A DNA stretch of 64,000 nucleotides from NCBI RefSeq assembly GCF_031844705.1, contig NZ_CP134609.1, positions 5,890,001 through 5,954,000 of the forward strand. Reading direction: 5' to 3'. A program made the position numbers and the translations under genes. This document shows, one piece after another, positions 51,352 through 61,800 of the stretch. Numbering within the stretch: the stretch's first letter is position 1; each line of letters opens with the position of its first letter. This DNA comes from Streptomyces sp. ITFR-16. Lineage in GTDB: Bacteria > Actinomycetota > Actinomycetes > Streptomycetales > Streptomycetaceae. A model generated the notes under the pieces. The model was not told where the DNA came from and did not search any database. It saw only the letters and a program-made list of their open reading frames with translations.

Positions 51352-51951
51352 TCAGGGCCGCTCTCCGCGCTTGACCTGCGGCTTCGGCAGCCGCAGGCGA
51401 CGCATCTGGAGCGTACGCATCAGGCCGTAGGCGACCGCTCCGCGCTTCGGGGTGTCCGGGAAGCGCTCGTTCAGCTGCTTGCGCAGCCGGAACGTGAGCC
51501 CGATCGAGTCGACGACGATCAGCACGATCACGCCGAGCCAGAGCAGCAGCGAGATGTTCTGGATGCCGCGGATCTGGATCACGCTGAGCACCAGGATGAC
51601 CACCGCCAGCGGCAGGAAGTACTCCGCGATGCAGAAGCGCGAGTCCACGAAGTCGCGGACGAAGCGCCGCACCGGGCCCTTGTCGCGGGCCGGCAGATAG
51701 CGCTCGTCACCACTGGCGAGCGCCTCACGCTGCCTGGCCATGTCCACACGCCGCGCTTCGCGCTGGCGCTTCATGGCCTCCTTGCGGTCGGTCGGCGCGC
51801 CACTGGAGGCACGGCGGCGCTGCGACTGGGCGTCGCTGCGCTTGGGGGTGGGGCGACCTTTGGGGGCCTGCGGGTCGCGGGGCGTCTTGGAGAGGTCCGC
51901 CGTCACCTTGCCGGTGGGGGCCTTCTCTTCCTTGGAGCGGCTACGGAACAC
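51352..51951 (-). CDS. DUF3043 membrane protein
   Basis: A 199-residue protein: a very basic, Arg/Lys/Pro-rich N-terminus (about 95 residues), two transmembrane helices (about 105-125 and 130-150) and a basic C-terminus that includes the RRLRLPKPQVKRGE motif of DUF3043. Start: GTG at 51951 is favoured because it gives the family's VFRSRSKEEK start; TTG at 51960 is the alternative. No ribosome site is present. A TACCCT hexamer 8 bases upstream suggests a leaderless transcript. It is divergent from pspA. Confidence 0.87.
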   Translation of the reverse strand: MFRSRSKEEKAPTGKVTADLSKTPRDPQAPKGRPTPKRSDAQSQRRRASSGAPTDRKEAMKRQREARRVDMARQREALASGDERYLPARDKGPVRRFVRDFVDSRFCIAEYFLPLAVVILVLSVIQIRGIQNISLLLWLGVIVLIVVDSIGLTFRLRKQLNERFPDTPKRGAVAYGLMRTLQMRRLRLPKPQVKRGERP

Positions 51952-52234
51952 AAGGCCCAAGGGTACGGGGTCGATCGCGACGACCCCAGACCGGCCGGGA
52001 ACGATCCGGCAACGGCCTGCGTCCTTGCCGGTGTACGAGCCGGACGATCCGGGCTTCCCCGCCCTTTCCCCGACCCTCGTCTACTCCCTGGGCCGGAGCG
52101 GTCACCGGGAGCAGTCGTCCTTGGGGAGGACCCCATCCACGCTCGAACAGTGCGGTAATAGAGACAGGGCCCGTACTGTGGGTTCTGTCGGAGTGCTGGA
52201 GCCCAGTTAAGTCAGAAGGGGGCGCGCGAAGCCC

Positions 52235-53029
52235 ATGAGCGGTGTCATGAAGCGTATGGGGATGATCTTCCGCGCGAAGGCGAACAAGGCCCTGGACCGG
52301 GCCGAGGACCCGCGCGAGACCCTCGATTACTCGTACCAGAAGCAGCTGGAGCTGCTTCAGAAGGTGCGCCGCGGCGTCGCCGACGTGGCGACCTCGCGCA
52401 AGCGGCTGGAGCTGCAGCTGAACCAGCTGCAGGGCCAGACGTCCAAGCTGGAGGACCAGGGCCGCAAGGCGCTCGCGCTCGGCCGCGAGGACCTGGCACG
52501 CGAGGCGCTGTCGCGCCGCGCCGCCCTCCAGCAGCAGGTCACGGACCTGGAGACGCAGCACACCACGCTGCAGGGCGAGGAGGAGAAGCTCACCCTCGCG
52601 GCCCAGCGTCTGCAGGCGAAGGTGGACGCCTTCCGTACGAAGAAGGAGACCATCAAGGCCACCTACACGGCGGCCCAGGCACAGACCCGGATCGGGGAGG
52701 CCTTCTCCGGCATCTCCGAGGAGATGGGCGACGTCGGCCTGGCCATTCAGCGGGCCGAGGACAAGACCCAGCAGCTCCAGGCGCGCGCGGGCGCGATCGA
52801 CGAGCTGCTCGCCTCCGGCGCCCTGGACGACCCGACCGGCACGGCGAAGGACGACATCGCCGCCGAGCTGGACCGGATCTCCGGTGGTACGGATGTGGAG
52901 CTGGAGCTGCAGCGCATGAAGGCCGAACTGGCCGGCGGCTCCTCCTCGCAGCAGGCCATCGAGGGCGGTCCGCAGGACGCCGCCCAGCAGCAGCAGGACC
53001 GGTCCCCGCACAAGTTCGACAAGAATTAA
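52235..53029 (+). CDS. pspA: phage shock protein A (PspA/IM30 family)
   Basis: A 264-residue coiled-coil protein of the ESCRT-III-like PspA/Vipp1 family, which binds stressed membranes from the cytoplasmic side. It is nearly all helix with long charged heptads (ELLQKVRRGVADVATSRKRLELQLNQLQGQ and TDLETQHTTLQGEEEKLT), plus EAFSGISEEMGDV and a Gln-rich C-terminus. The ATG at 52235 follows GAAGGGGG; an in-frame ATG 12 bases on is possible. The pspAA gene is 9 bp downstream. Confidence 0.95.
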   Translation: MSGVMKRMGMIFRAKANKALDRAEDPRETLDYSYQKQLELLQKVRRGVADVATSRKRLELQLNQLQGQTSKLEDQGRKALALGREDLAREALSRRAALQQQVTDLETQHTTLQGEEEKLTLAAQRLQAKVDAFRTKKETIKATYTAAQAQTRIGEAFSGISEEMGDVGLAIQRAEDKTQQLQARAGAIDELLASGALDDPTGTAKDDIAAELDRISGGTDVELELQRMKAELAGGSSSQQAIEGGPQDAAQQQQDRSPHKFDKN

Positions 53030-53038
53030 GGCAGCGTC

Positions 53039-53317
53039 ATGATCGTACGGATCATGGGGGAGGGCCAGGCAGTCCTGGCCGACAGTCACCTCGCCGAGCT
53101 CAACGAACTCGACAACGAACTGCTCGCCGAAATGGAGAGCGGTGACGGACCGGGCTTCCGCACCACGCTCCACGCGCTCCTGGCCAAGGTGCGTGAACTC
53201 GGCACACCCTTGCCCGACGACTCCCTGGAGCCGTCCGAGCTGATCCTGCCGTCGCCCGACGCGACCCTCGAAGAGGTGCGCGCCATGCTCCGCGACGACG
53301 GGCTGATCCCCGGCTGA
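53039..53317 (+). CDS. PspAA partner protein
   Basis: A 92-residue acidic protein starting MIVRIMGEGQAVL, with LNELDNELLAEMESGDG and LPDDSLEPSELILPSPDATLEEVRAML. This is the PspAA domain that accompanies PspA in actinobacteria. It starts 9 bp after pspA and ends before a strong terminator, so the two form a two-gene unit. It is thought to adjust PspA activity, but the mechanism is not shown by sequence. Confidence 0.87.
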   Translation: MIVRIMGEGQAVLADSHLAELNELDNELLAEMESGDGPGFRTTLHALLAKVRELGTPLPDDSLEPSELILPSPDATLEEVRAMLRDDGLIPG

Positions 53318-53341
53318 CCGCCGGCCGCTCCAGCACCCGCG

Positions 53342-53385
53342 GCACTGTGCCCCGCATCCGGTCCGCCGGACGCGGGGCACAGTGC
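53342..53385. terminator. terminator after pspA-pspAA
   Basis: Arms 53342-53361 and 53366-53385 pair over 20 bases with one mismatch around a 4-base loop. It separates the psp unit from the kinase gene. Confidence 0.85.
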
Positions 53386-53449
53386 TGTCGCGCACCGCTC
53401 CTGGCCGGCCGGACCGGTGCGCGAGCGACACGCCGTAACGTTGCTTGAC

Positions 53450-54718
53450 GTGACCACCCTCGGAACCGGGGTCCTGCGCGTCCGGCACTGGCTGCGCGAC
53501 CATCCCCTCGCGCTGGACGGCGCCCTCGCCCTCGCCGTGCTCGTGGCCATGATCATCGGGTCGTTCGCCGATCCGAACAGGCACAACGGGCCCGTCTTCG
53601 GCACCCGTACGCCCGCGGTGAGCAGCCTGCTCCTGATGACCCTGGGCGCCCTCGCCCTCGTCCGGCGGCGCCGCAACCCGCTTGCGGTGCTCGCCGCCAC
53701 CGGTGCGCTGACCGTCGTCGAACTGGTGATGGTGGATCCGCCCGCGCCCGTCGTGATGAGCGCGGTCATTGCGCTGTACACCGTCGCCGCCCGCACCGAC
53801 CGCCCGACCACCTGGCGGGTCGGGCTGCTCACGATGTCCGCGCTCACCGCGGCCGCGATGCTCTTCGGCTCGCCGCCCTGGTACAGCCAGGAGAACCTGG
53901 GCGTCTTCGCCTGGACGGGCATGGCGGCCGCCGCAGGGGACGCGGTCCGCTCCCGGCGCGCGTTCGTCGACGCGATCCGGGAGCGCGCGGAACGGGCCGA
54001 GCGGACCCGCGAGGAGGAGGCCCGCCGCCGCGTCGCGGAGGAGCGGCTGCGGATCGCCCGGGACCTGCACGATGTCGTCGCCCATCACATCGCCCTGGTC
54101 AACGTGCAGGCCGGGGTCGCGGCCCATGTCATGGACAAACGCCCCGACCAGGCCAAACAGGCACTCGCCCATGTCCGGGAGGCGAGCCGCTCCGCGCTCA
54201 ACGAACTGCGGGCCACCGTCGGGCTGCTGCGCCAGTCCGGCGACCCGGAGGCCCCGACCGAACCCGCCCCGGGGCTCGCGGTCCTCGGCCAGCTCGTGGA
54301 GACCGTGCGGCAGGCCGGGCTGCCCGTCGAGGTGGCCTGTGCGACCGGTGACGACCCGCCGCTGCCCTCGGCGGTGGACCTGGCCGCGTACCGGGTGATC
54401 CAGGAGGCGCTGACCAACGTGCGCAAGCACGCGGGCCCGGGGGCCAGGGCCGAGGTGAGTGTCGTACGGGTCGGGGCCACGGCCGAGGTCATGGTGCTGG
54501 ACAACGGCCGCGGCACCTCCGGCGGCGGCCGGCAGCCGGCCGGTGGCGGCCACGGGCTGCTCGGGATGCGCGAACGCGTCACCGCCCTGGGCGGCACCCT
54601 GACCGCGGGCCCCCGTTACGGAGGCGGCTTCCGCGTGCATGCGATCCTGCCCCTCAAGGCCCGTGCGCAGAAGCCGGATCAGCCGGGAGCGGCGGGCCGG
54701 ACGGGGGAGCACGCATGA
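53450..54718 (+). CDS. NarL-type sensor histidine kinase beside pspA
   Basis: A 422-residue membrane kinase. Five or six helices lie in residues 20-165, then HisKA_3 with phospho-accepting His207 in ARDLHDVVAHHIALV and a HATPase domain with QEALTNVRKHA, DNGRGTSGGG and GHGLLGMRERV. Start: GTG at 53450 is favoured. No ribosome site exists for it, but TAACGT 8 bases before gives a leaderless reading; an in-frame GTG at 53417 is the alternative. It overlaps the regulator gene by 4 bp. Confidence 0.9.
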   Translation: MTTLGTGVLRVRHWLRDHPLALDGALALAVLVAMIIGSFADPNRHNGPVFGTRTPAVSSLLLMTLGALALVRRRRNPLAVLAATGALTVVELVMVDPPAPVVMSAVIALYTVAARTDRPTTWRVGLLTMSALTAAAMLFGSPPWYSQENLGVFAWTGMAAAAGDAVRSRRAFVDAIRERAERAERTREEEARRRVAEERLRIARDLHDVVAHHIALVNVQAGVAAHVMDKRPDQAKQALAHVREASRSALNELRATVGLLRQSGDPEAPTEPAPGLAVLGQLVETVRQAGLPVEVACATGDDPPLPSAVDLAAYRVIQEALTNVRKHAGPGARAEVSVVRVGATAEVMVLDNGRGTSGGGRQPAGGGHGLLGMRERVTALGGTLTAGPRYGGGFRVHAILPLKARAQKPDQPGAAGRTGEHA

Positions 54719-55410
54719 CACCGGCCATCAAGGTCCTGCTCGTCGACGACCAGGCGCTGCTGCGCAGCGCGTTCCGGGTGCTGGTCGACTCGGAGCCCGA
54801 CATGCGGGTGGTGGGCGAGGCCGCGGACGGGGCGCAGGCCGTCGAACTGGCCCGCTCGACCCGGCCGGACGTGGTGCTGATGGACATCCGGATGCCCGGC
54901 ACGGACGGGCTCACCGCGACCCGGATGATCAGCGCCGACCCGGATCTCGCGGAGGTGCACGTGGTCATGCTCACCACGTTCGAGGTGGACGAGTACGTGG
55001 TGCAGTCGCTGCGCGCCGGCGCCTCGGGCTTCCTCGGCAAGGGCGCGGAACCCGACGAACTCCTCAACGCCATCCGGATCGCCGCGGGCGGCGAGGCGCT
55101 GCTGTCGCCCGCCGCGACCAAGGGCTTGATCGCCACGTTCCTCGCGCAGGGCGGCAGTTCGGCCGACGGGGGACCGGGCCCAGCGGCGTACTCCGAGCGG
55201 CTGGCGGCCCTGACCACCCGGGAGCGCGAGGTGCTGGTGCTGGTCGGGGGCGGGCTGTCCAACGACGAGATCGCGGAGCGGCTGGTGGTCAGCCCGCTCA
55301 CCGTCAAGACCCATGTGAACCGGGCGATGGCGAAGCTGGGCGCCCGGGACCGGGCCCAACTGGTGGTAATTGCATACGAATCGGGCCTGGTACGCCCCAG
55401 GGTGGAGTGA
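54715..55410 (+). CDS. NarL/LuxR-family response regulator beside pspA
   Basis: A 231-residue response regulator: receiver with Asp11/Asp12, phosphorylation site Asp57 in VVLMDIRMPG and Lys in GFLGKGA, then a LuxR-type DNA-binding domain (LTTREREVLVLVGGGLSNDEIAERL, VKTHVNRAMAKLGARDRAQL). The ATG overlaps the kinase stop codon (ATGA), so the two are coupled. Likely targets are pspA, the RND permease gene or itself. Confidence 0.94.
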   Translation: MTPAIKVLLVDDQALLRSAFRVLVDSEPDMRVVGEAADGAQAVELARSTRPDVVLMDIRMPGTDGLTATRMISADPDLAEVHVVMLTTFEVDEYVVQSLRAGASGFLGKGAEPDELLNAIRIAAGGEALLSPAATKGLIATFLAQGGSSADGGPGPAAYSERLAALTTREREVLVLVGGGLSNDEIAERLVVSPLTVKTHVNRAMAKLGARDRAQLVVIAYESGLVRPRVE

Positions 55411-55573
55411 GGGTGCAGCCCGGGTGTACTCCACCTGCGGTATGCGCGGCATAAGAAAGCGACCTGGGGCCGACGCCCGCGCCCCCGGGGGTGGGAGATC
55501 GTGTAGGTGGGCCGGGTCTGTCCCCGAGTCACCCGCCCATCTGCCGCGTAAGCCACAGAAGAGAGACCCACCC

Positions 55574-58500
55574 ATGTCCTGGCTGTCCAGATTCAGCCTC
55601 GCGCAAAGGGCCCTGATCGGGCTGATCTCGATCGTCGCGCTCGTCTTCGGAGCGATCGCGATCCCGCAGCTCAAGCAGCAACTGCTGCCCACCATCGAAC
55701 TCCCGATGGTGTCGGTGCTCGCTCCCTACCAGGGTGCGTCCCCCGATGTGGTCGAGAAGCAGGTCGTCGAACCGCTCGAGAATTCCATCAAGGCCGTCGA
55801 CGGCGTCACCGGCATCACGTCGACCGCCAGCGAGGGCAACGCCGTCATCATGGCGTCCTTCGACTTCGGGGACGAGGGCACCAAGCAGCTCGTCGCCGAC
55901 ATCCAGCAGGCGGTGAACCGCGCCCGCATCCAGCTGCCCGACGACGTCGACCCGCAGGTCATCGCCGGCTCGACGGACGACATCCCGACCGTCGTCCTCG
56001 CCGTCACCTCCGACAAGGACCAGCAGGCACTCGCCGACCAGCTGGACCGCACCGTCGTCCCCGCGCTGGAGGACATCGACGGTGTCGGACAGGTCTCCGT
56101 CGACGGTGTGCGGGACCTCCAGGTCTCCGTCACCCCCGACGACAAGAAGCTCGCCGCCGCCGGACTGAACGCGGCCTCGCTCTCCCAGGCGCTCCAGGCG
56201 GGCGGCGCGACCGTCCCGGCCGGCTCCTTCTCCGAGTCCGGCAAGAGCCGCACCGTCCAGGTCGGCGGAGCCTTCGGCTCGCTGAAGCAGATCGAGGACC
56301 TGAGGGTCTCCGGCCAGAACCCGACCGGCAAGCCCGGCAAGCCGGTCCGCGTCGGTGACATCGCGACGGTGGAGCAGGAGCCCGCCACCGCGGTCTCCCT
56401 CACCCGGACGAACGGCAAGCCGAGCCTCGCCGTCATGGCGACGATGGACAAGGACGGCAGCGCCGTCGCCATCTCGGACGCCGTCAAGGACAAGCTCCCG
56501 AAGCTGCGCCAGGACCTCGGCTCCGGCGCCGAGCTGACCGTCGTCTCCGACCAGGGCCCCGCCGTCTCCAAGGCGATCTCGGGCCTGACCACCGAGGGCG
56601 CGCTCGGCCTGCTCTTCGCGGTCATCGTGATCCTGGTCTTCCTGGCCTCGCTCCGCTCGACCCTGGTCACCGCGGTCTCCATCCCGCTCTCCGTGGTCCT
56701 CGCGCTGATCGTGCTCTGGACCCGCGACCTGTCGCTCAACATGCTCACGCTGGGCGCACTCACCATCGCGATCGGCCGGGTCGTCGACGACTCGATCGTC
56801 GTTCTGGAGAACATCAAGCGGCACCTCGGCTACGGCGAGGAGCGGCAGTCCGCGATCATCACCGCGGTGAAGGAGGTGGCGGGCGCGGTCACGGCCTCGA
56901 CCCTGACCACCGTCGCCGTCTTCCTGCCCATCGGCCTCGTCGGCGGCATGGTCGGCGAGCTCTTCGGCTCGTTCTCGCTGACCGTCACCGCGGCCCTGCT
57001 GGCGTCGCTGCTGGTCTCGCTGACCGTCGTGCCCGTCCTGTCGTACTGGTTCCTGCGCGCCCCCAAGGGCAGCGCCGAGGACCCGGACAAGGCGCGCCGC
57101 GAGGCCGAGGAGAAGGAGGCCCGCAGCAGGCTCCAGCGGATCTACGTGCCGGTGCTGCGCTTCGCCACCCGGCGCCGCATCACCAGTGTCGTCATCGCCG
57201 TGGCCGTGCTGCTCGGCACCTTCGGCATGGCCCCGCTGCTGAAGACCAACTTCTTCGACCAGGGCGAGCAGGAGGTCCTGTCCATCAAGCAGGTGCTCAC
57301 CCCGGGCACCAGCCTGGCGGCCGCCGACGAGGCGGCCAAGAAGGTCGAGAAGGTCCTCGCCGGCGACGAGGGCGTCAAGGACTACCAGGTCACCGTCGGC
57401 TCGTCCGGCTTCATGGCGGCCTTCGGCGGCGGCACGGGCGCCAACCAGGCCTCGTACCAGATCACCCTGAAGGACTCCGCCGACTACGACGCCACCCAGG
57501 ACCGCATCGACGAGGCCCTCGGCAAGCTCGACGGCATCGGTGACACCACCATCGCCGCGGGCGACGGCTTCGGCAGCCAGGACCTCAGCGTCGTGGTCAA
57601 GTCGGCCGACGCGGACACCCTGAAGAAGGCGTCCGAGCAGGTCCGCGCCGAGGTCGCCGGGCTGAAGGACGTCACCGACGTCCAGAGCGACCTGGCGCAG
57701 AGCGTCCCGCGCATCTCGGTCACGGCCAACGCCAAGGCCGCCGACGCCGGTTACGACCAGGCCACGCTGGGCGCGGCCGTCGCCGGTGCGGTGCGCGGCA
57801 CCCCGTCGGGCAAGGCGATCATGGACGACACCGAGCGCGACGTCGTCATCAAGTCCGCCCACCCGGCCACCACGATGGCCGAGCTGAAGAACCTCCCGCT
57901 CGGCCCGGTCAAGCTCGGCACGATCGCCGACGTGAAGCTGGTCCCCGGACCGGTCTCCATGACCCGGATCGACGGCCAGCGCGCCGCGACCATCACCGCC
58001 CGGCCCACCGGTGACAACACCGGCGCGGTCAGCGCCTCGCTCCAGACGAAGATCAACGCCCTGGACCTCCCGGACGGCGCCACCGCCACCATCGGCGGCG
58101 TCTCCCAGGACCAGGACGACGCGTTCATGAAGCTGGGCCTGGCCATGCTGGCGGCCATCGCGATCGTCTTCATGCTGCTGGTCGCCACCTTCCGGTCGCT
58201 GGTCCAGCCGCTGATCCTGCTGGTCTCCATCCCGTTCGCGGCGACCGGCGCGATCGGCCTGCTCCTGATCACCGGCACCCCGATGGGCGTCCCGGCGATG
58301 ATCGGCATGCTGATGCTGATCGGCATCGTGGTGACCAACGCGATCGTGCTGATCGACCTGATCAACCAGTACCGCGGGCAGGGCATGGGCGTCGTCGAGG
58401 CGGTCGTCGAGGGCGGCCGCCACCGGCTGCGCCCGATCCTGATGACGGCCCTGGCGACGATCTTCGCCCTCCTCCCGATGGCGCTCGGCGTCACCGGCGA

Positions 58501-58747
58501 GGGCGGCTTCATCTCGCAGCCGCTGGCCGTGGTGGTCATCGGCGGCCTCGTCACCTCGACGCTGCTGACGCTGCTCCTGGTGCCGACGCTGTACGCGATG
58601 GTGGAGCTCCGCAAGGAGCGCCGCGCGAAGAAGAAGGCGGACAAGCGCGCCAAGAAGGCCGGTCTGCCGGCGCCGTCCGAGCAGCAGGAGTCCACCTCCA
58701 CCGGCTCCTGCGACTCGTCCGACGAGCCGGAGCCGGCGAAGGCCTGA
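55574..58747 (+). CDS. HAE1/AcrB-type RND efflux permease
   Basis: A 1,057-residue, 12-helix proton-driven permease, full length for the HAE1 type. N-terminal helix (FSLAQRALIGLISIVALVFGA), porter domain with IPQLKQQLLPTIELPMVSV and YQGASPDVVEKQVVEPLE; the second helix block has LTLGALTIAIGRVVDDSIVVLENI, with the Asp pair of the proton relay. A second copy of the layout follows (about residues 540-1040), then a basic C-terminal tail. There is no adjacent adaptor or outer-membrane channel, as expected for a Gram-positive. It lies 163 bp after the response regulator. Confidence 0.95.
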   Translation: MSWLSRFSLAQRALIGLISIVALVFGAIAIPQLKQQLLPTIELPMVSVLAPYQGASPDVVEKQVVEPLENSIKAVDGVTGITSTASEGNAVIMASFDFGDEGTKQLVADIQQAVNRARIQLPDDVDPQVIAGSTDDIPTVVLAVTSDKDQQALADQLDRTVVPALEDIDGVGQVSVDGVRDLQVSVTPDDKKLAAAGLNAASLSQALQAGGATVPAGSFSESGKSRTVQVGGAFGSLKQIEDLRVSGQNPTGKPGKPVRVGDIATVEQEPATAVSLTRTNGKPSLAVMATMDKDGSAVAISDAVKDKLPKLRQDLGSGAELTVVSDQGPAVSKAISGLTTEGALGLLFAVIVILVFLASLRSTLVTAVSIPLSVVLALIVLWTRDLSLNMLTLGALTIAIGRVVDDSIVVLENIKRHLGYGEERQSAIITAVKEVAGAVTASTLTTVAVFLPIGLVGGMVGELFGSFSLTVTAALLASLLVSLTVVPVLSYWFLRAPKGSAEDPDKARREAEEKEARSRLQRIYVPVLRFATRRRITSVVIAVAVLLGTFGMAPLLKTNFFDQGEQEVLSIKQVLTPGTSLAAADEAAKKVEKVLAGDEGVKDYQVTVGSSGFMAAFGGGTGANQASYQITLKDSADYDATQDRIDEALGKLDGIGDTTIAAGDGFGSQDLSVVVKSADADTLKKASEQVRAEVAGLKDVTDVQSDLAQSVPRISVTANAKAADAGYDQATLGAAVAGAVRGTPSGKAIMDDTERDVVIKSAHPATTMAELKNLPLGPVKLGTIADVKLVPGPVSMTRIDGQRAATITARPTGDNTGAVSASLQTKINALDLPDGATATIGGVSQDQDDAFMKLGLAMLAAIAIVFMLLVATFRSLVQPLILLVSIPFAATGAIGLLLITGTPMGVPAMIGMLMLIGIVVTNAIVLIDLINQYRGQGMGVVEAVVEGGRHRLRPILMTALATIFALLPMALGVTGEGGFISQPLAVVVIGGLVTSTLLTLLLVPTLYAMVELRKERRAKKKADKRAKKAGLPAPSEQQESTSTGSCDSSDEPEPAKA

Positions 58748-58765
58748 CCCGGACCGGTACGACGA

Positions 58766-58802
58766 GGGGCCTGTCCCGCACCGAGCGTGCGGGACAGGCC
58801 CC
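58766..58802. terminator. bidirectional terminator between RND and STAND genes
   Basis: GGGGCCTGTCCCGCAC (58766-58781) pairs perfectly with the arm at 58787-58802 around CGAGC, between the convergent RND and caspase-STAND genes. Confidence 0.88.
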
Positions 58803-58822
58803 TTCGAGTCCGGCCGTGGACG

Positions 58823-61800
58823 TCAGGCGGTCCCGCTGAGCGCCTGGACCATCCGGAGCCACAGCTCGCCGTGCGGGCGGGCGTGCTGGACGCTGAGGGC
58901 GGCGATCTCCCTCAGCAGCCGGGTCCGGGTCTCGTCGGAGGCGCGGGGCAGGAGCGTCGCCAGCTCGTCCGGCACGACGCCCTCGACGGCTCCGGCGAGC
59001 ACCATGCCCGCCTGGGCGTGGGTGAAGGAGGACAGCTTGTCGTCGAAGACCTGCCCCTCGACGGCCGCCGCGTGCAACAGCGCGTTGCCGTCCCCGGCGG
59101 CCAGCGCCCTTTCCACATAGGCCTGGAGAGCGGCGCGGTCCTCGACGATACGGTAGGCGGCGTCCAGCCCTTCCGAGCGGGCGACCTCGATGACGGCGAG
59201 ATGCGCGAGGGGGGTGTCCTCGGGCGGCCGGGCCCGGAGGATGCGCGGGTGGGCCTGGAGGAAGGCCCGGGACTCCGCCCAGGAGGTGCAGTTCACCCAT
59301 TCCGCCGTCTGCTCCGCGAGGATCAGCGGGTCGTAGGCGGCGGTCACGCCGTGGGCGAGGATCGCCTCACGGAGCGCGGTGTGCCGCCGCGCGGTGCGGG
59401 GGTCCAGCAGCGCCAGCTCTTCGAGGGCCGTCGCCGCCCGCTCCTCGCCGAGCGTGTCGGCGTTCTGGGACCAGAAGTCGCGTGACGCGGGCCAGTTGGG
59501 CGCGAACATCCAGGAGCTGACCAGGTCCACGGTCACGGCCGACAGGGTGAGCCAGCCGGGCGCGGGGCCCGAGGTCTCCGCCTCCCACGCGGCGCGCACG
59601 GCCTGCGGGTCGCCATGACCGCGAAGCGCCCGCCGTGCCCGTACGGCCACCAGGTCCGGGCCGTCGTCCGGCCCGGTGCCGGTGCCCCGCGCCAGGAACG
59701 ACACGAGCGCGCGTACGCCCTCCGAGGGGCGGGGAGCGGGGCAGCCCAGCAGGAAGATGTCCCGCTCGGCCCCGAGACGCCGTGCGGTCGCGGGGTGGGC
59801 CTCGGCGAACTCGGCCGCGCACTCCTCGTACGCCTCGATCGCCGAGGCGTGGTCGCCGACGCGGGCGAGGTTCCCGGACAGGTTGGTGAGAGCTGCGACC
59901 AGGTCCGTCGCGAAGGCGCCCGGGTTCTCCAGGGCCAGGGTCCGGTACGCGGCGACCGCCTCCCGCGCCGCGCCCACGGCTCCTTCGCCGTCCTCGTTCA
60001 TCACCAGAAGCCTGCTGAGACCGTGGAGGGCGAGGGCCAGATTGGGCAGGTGGGCGCTGCTGAGTTCGCCGACCAGCTCGCGCAGGATCCGGACGCCCTC
60101 CCCGGCCGGCGCCAGGGAGTCCTTCCGGCTGCCGGTGTCGGCGAGATTGCGGGCCAGGGTGCCGAGTGAGCCGGCGAGCGCGGAGCGGAGAGCGGGCTCG
60201 GGAATCACGAGTTCACGGAAGAGGGCGACGGCCTCCTCCGACGCCCGCAGGCCCGCCGCCGGGTCCCCGGCATGGTTCAGGTGAGCGGCGAGGTTGATGA
60301 GCGCCGTGGCCAGGTCCGGCCGGAAGACGGCGGGCTGCTCCGCGGCGAGATCGCGGCGGATGGCGACCGATTCACGGCCCGCGGCCAGCGCCCCCGAGAC
60401 GTCGCCCAGGGAGGCGCGGTGGTTGCCGAGGTTGTTGAGGGCCGTCGCCAGCTCCGGGAGGAAGGCGTCCGGATCCTCCGTGGCCAGGCGCCCGTAGAGT
60501 GCGGTCGCCTCCTCGGCGTCGGACAGGGCCTCCCCGGGCTCACCCGAGGCGACCAGGTGCATCGCGAGGTTGTTGAGCATCGCGGCCAGCCCCGGGAGGG
60601 ATGCCCTCGGGAGGTCCCGGGCCAGTTCGCGCTGGATGCGGACGGCCTCGCGCGCGAGCAGGACGGCCGACGCCCGGTCGCCCGCGTCGGCCGTCTTGTT
60701 GGCCAGCGAGGTCAGGGACCGGGCGAGATCGGGCTGGAAGGCGTCGGGGTGCTGCGAGGCGAGCCCGGCGAACAGGCGCGCGGCGTCCCGGGCCGTGGTG
60801 AGCGCGCCCTCCCGGTCCCCGGTGGCGGACATCCGGTCCGCCAGGTTGTGCAGTGCGCCCGCCAACTGCGGCTGGAAGGCGGCCGGATGACGTGCGACGA
60901 GTTCCTGGCAGAGCTCCACGGCCTCCCGCGCGGGCGCCAGGCACCCCGCGAGATCACCGACATCCTCCCGGTGCACGGACAGATTGGTCAGGGAGCCGGC
61001 CAGGGAGGACCGCAGGACGGCGGGGTGGCGTTCGGCCACCTTCCGGTTGACCCTGACCGCCTCCTCCGCGTGCGGAAGCGCACTCGCATCGCTTCCGACG
61101 GCCTTGAGGCTGCCGGCCAGATTGGTCAGGGAGGAGGCCAGCGGGGCCAGGAACTCATCGGGGTGCGAAGCGGCCAGCTCGGTGTGGATCTCCACGGCCT
61201 CCCGCGCGGGCGGTACGGCGGCCCGGCGCTGCCCGACGGCCGCCAGACTCACCGCCAGATTGTTCAGCGAGGCGGCGAGCCGCGGGCGGAAGACCGCCGG
61301 GAACTCTTCCGCGAGCCCGCGGTAGATGTCGGCGGCGTCCCGCGTCAGGGTGAGCGCTCCCTCGCGGTCACCGATGTCGTGCAGGCGCCGGCCGAGTGTG
61401 CCGAGGGCGAGGGCCAGGTCGGGAAGGGACGCGCTGCCGCCCGCGTCGGCGATGCCGCGCTGGAGCGCCACCGCCTCACGCGCCGGGACGAGCGCCCCTT
61501 CGAGGTCGCCGATCTCGGCGCACCGGTTGGCGACGTTGATCAGCGTGCGGACCAGCGACGTCGTGCAGGACCCGGGAACGGTCTGCTCCAGCGCCCGGTA
61601 CAGCACCAGGGCCTCCCGCGCGTGCGTCACCGCCGCGTCGAGGTCCCCGTCCGTGCCGAGCCGCTCGGAGAAGTGGCGCAGGGCCTGGGCCAGAACCGGC
61701 ATCGCGCCCGTGACCCGCTCCGCCAGCCCCCGCAGCAGCTCGATGCCCGGCTCACCCGCCTGCGCCGCGTGCCGCGCCAGCCTCCGCACCACGTACGGGT

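Noticed and set aside
55529-58423. A 964-codon open frame on the minus strand antisense to the RND permease
   Set aside because: Asp/Gly/Arg-rich low-complexity product typical of antisense frames; the plus strand has full HAE1 motifs.
59860-61660. The ~144-bp periodicity as a DNA tandem repeat
   Set aside because: It is the codon-level echo of TPR repeats; units are too diverged at base level to be a DNA repeat of their own.
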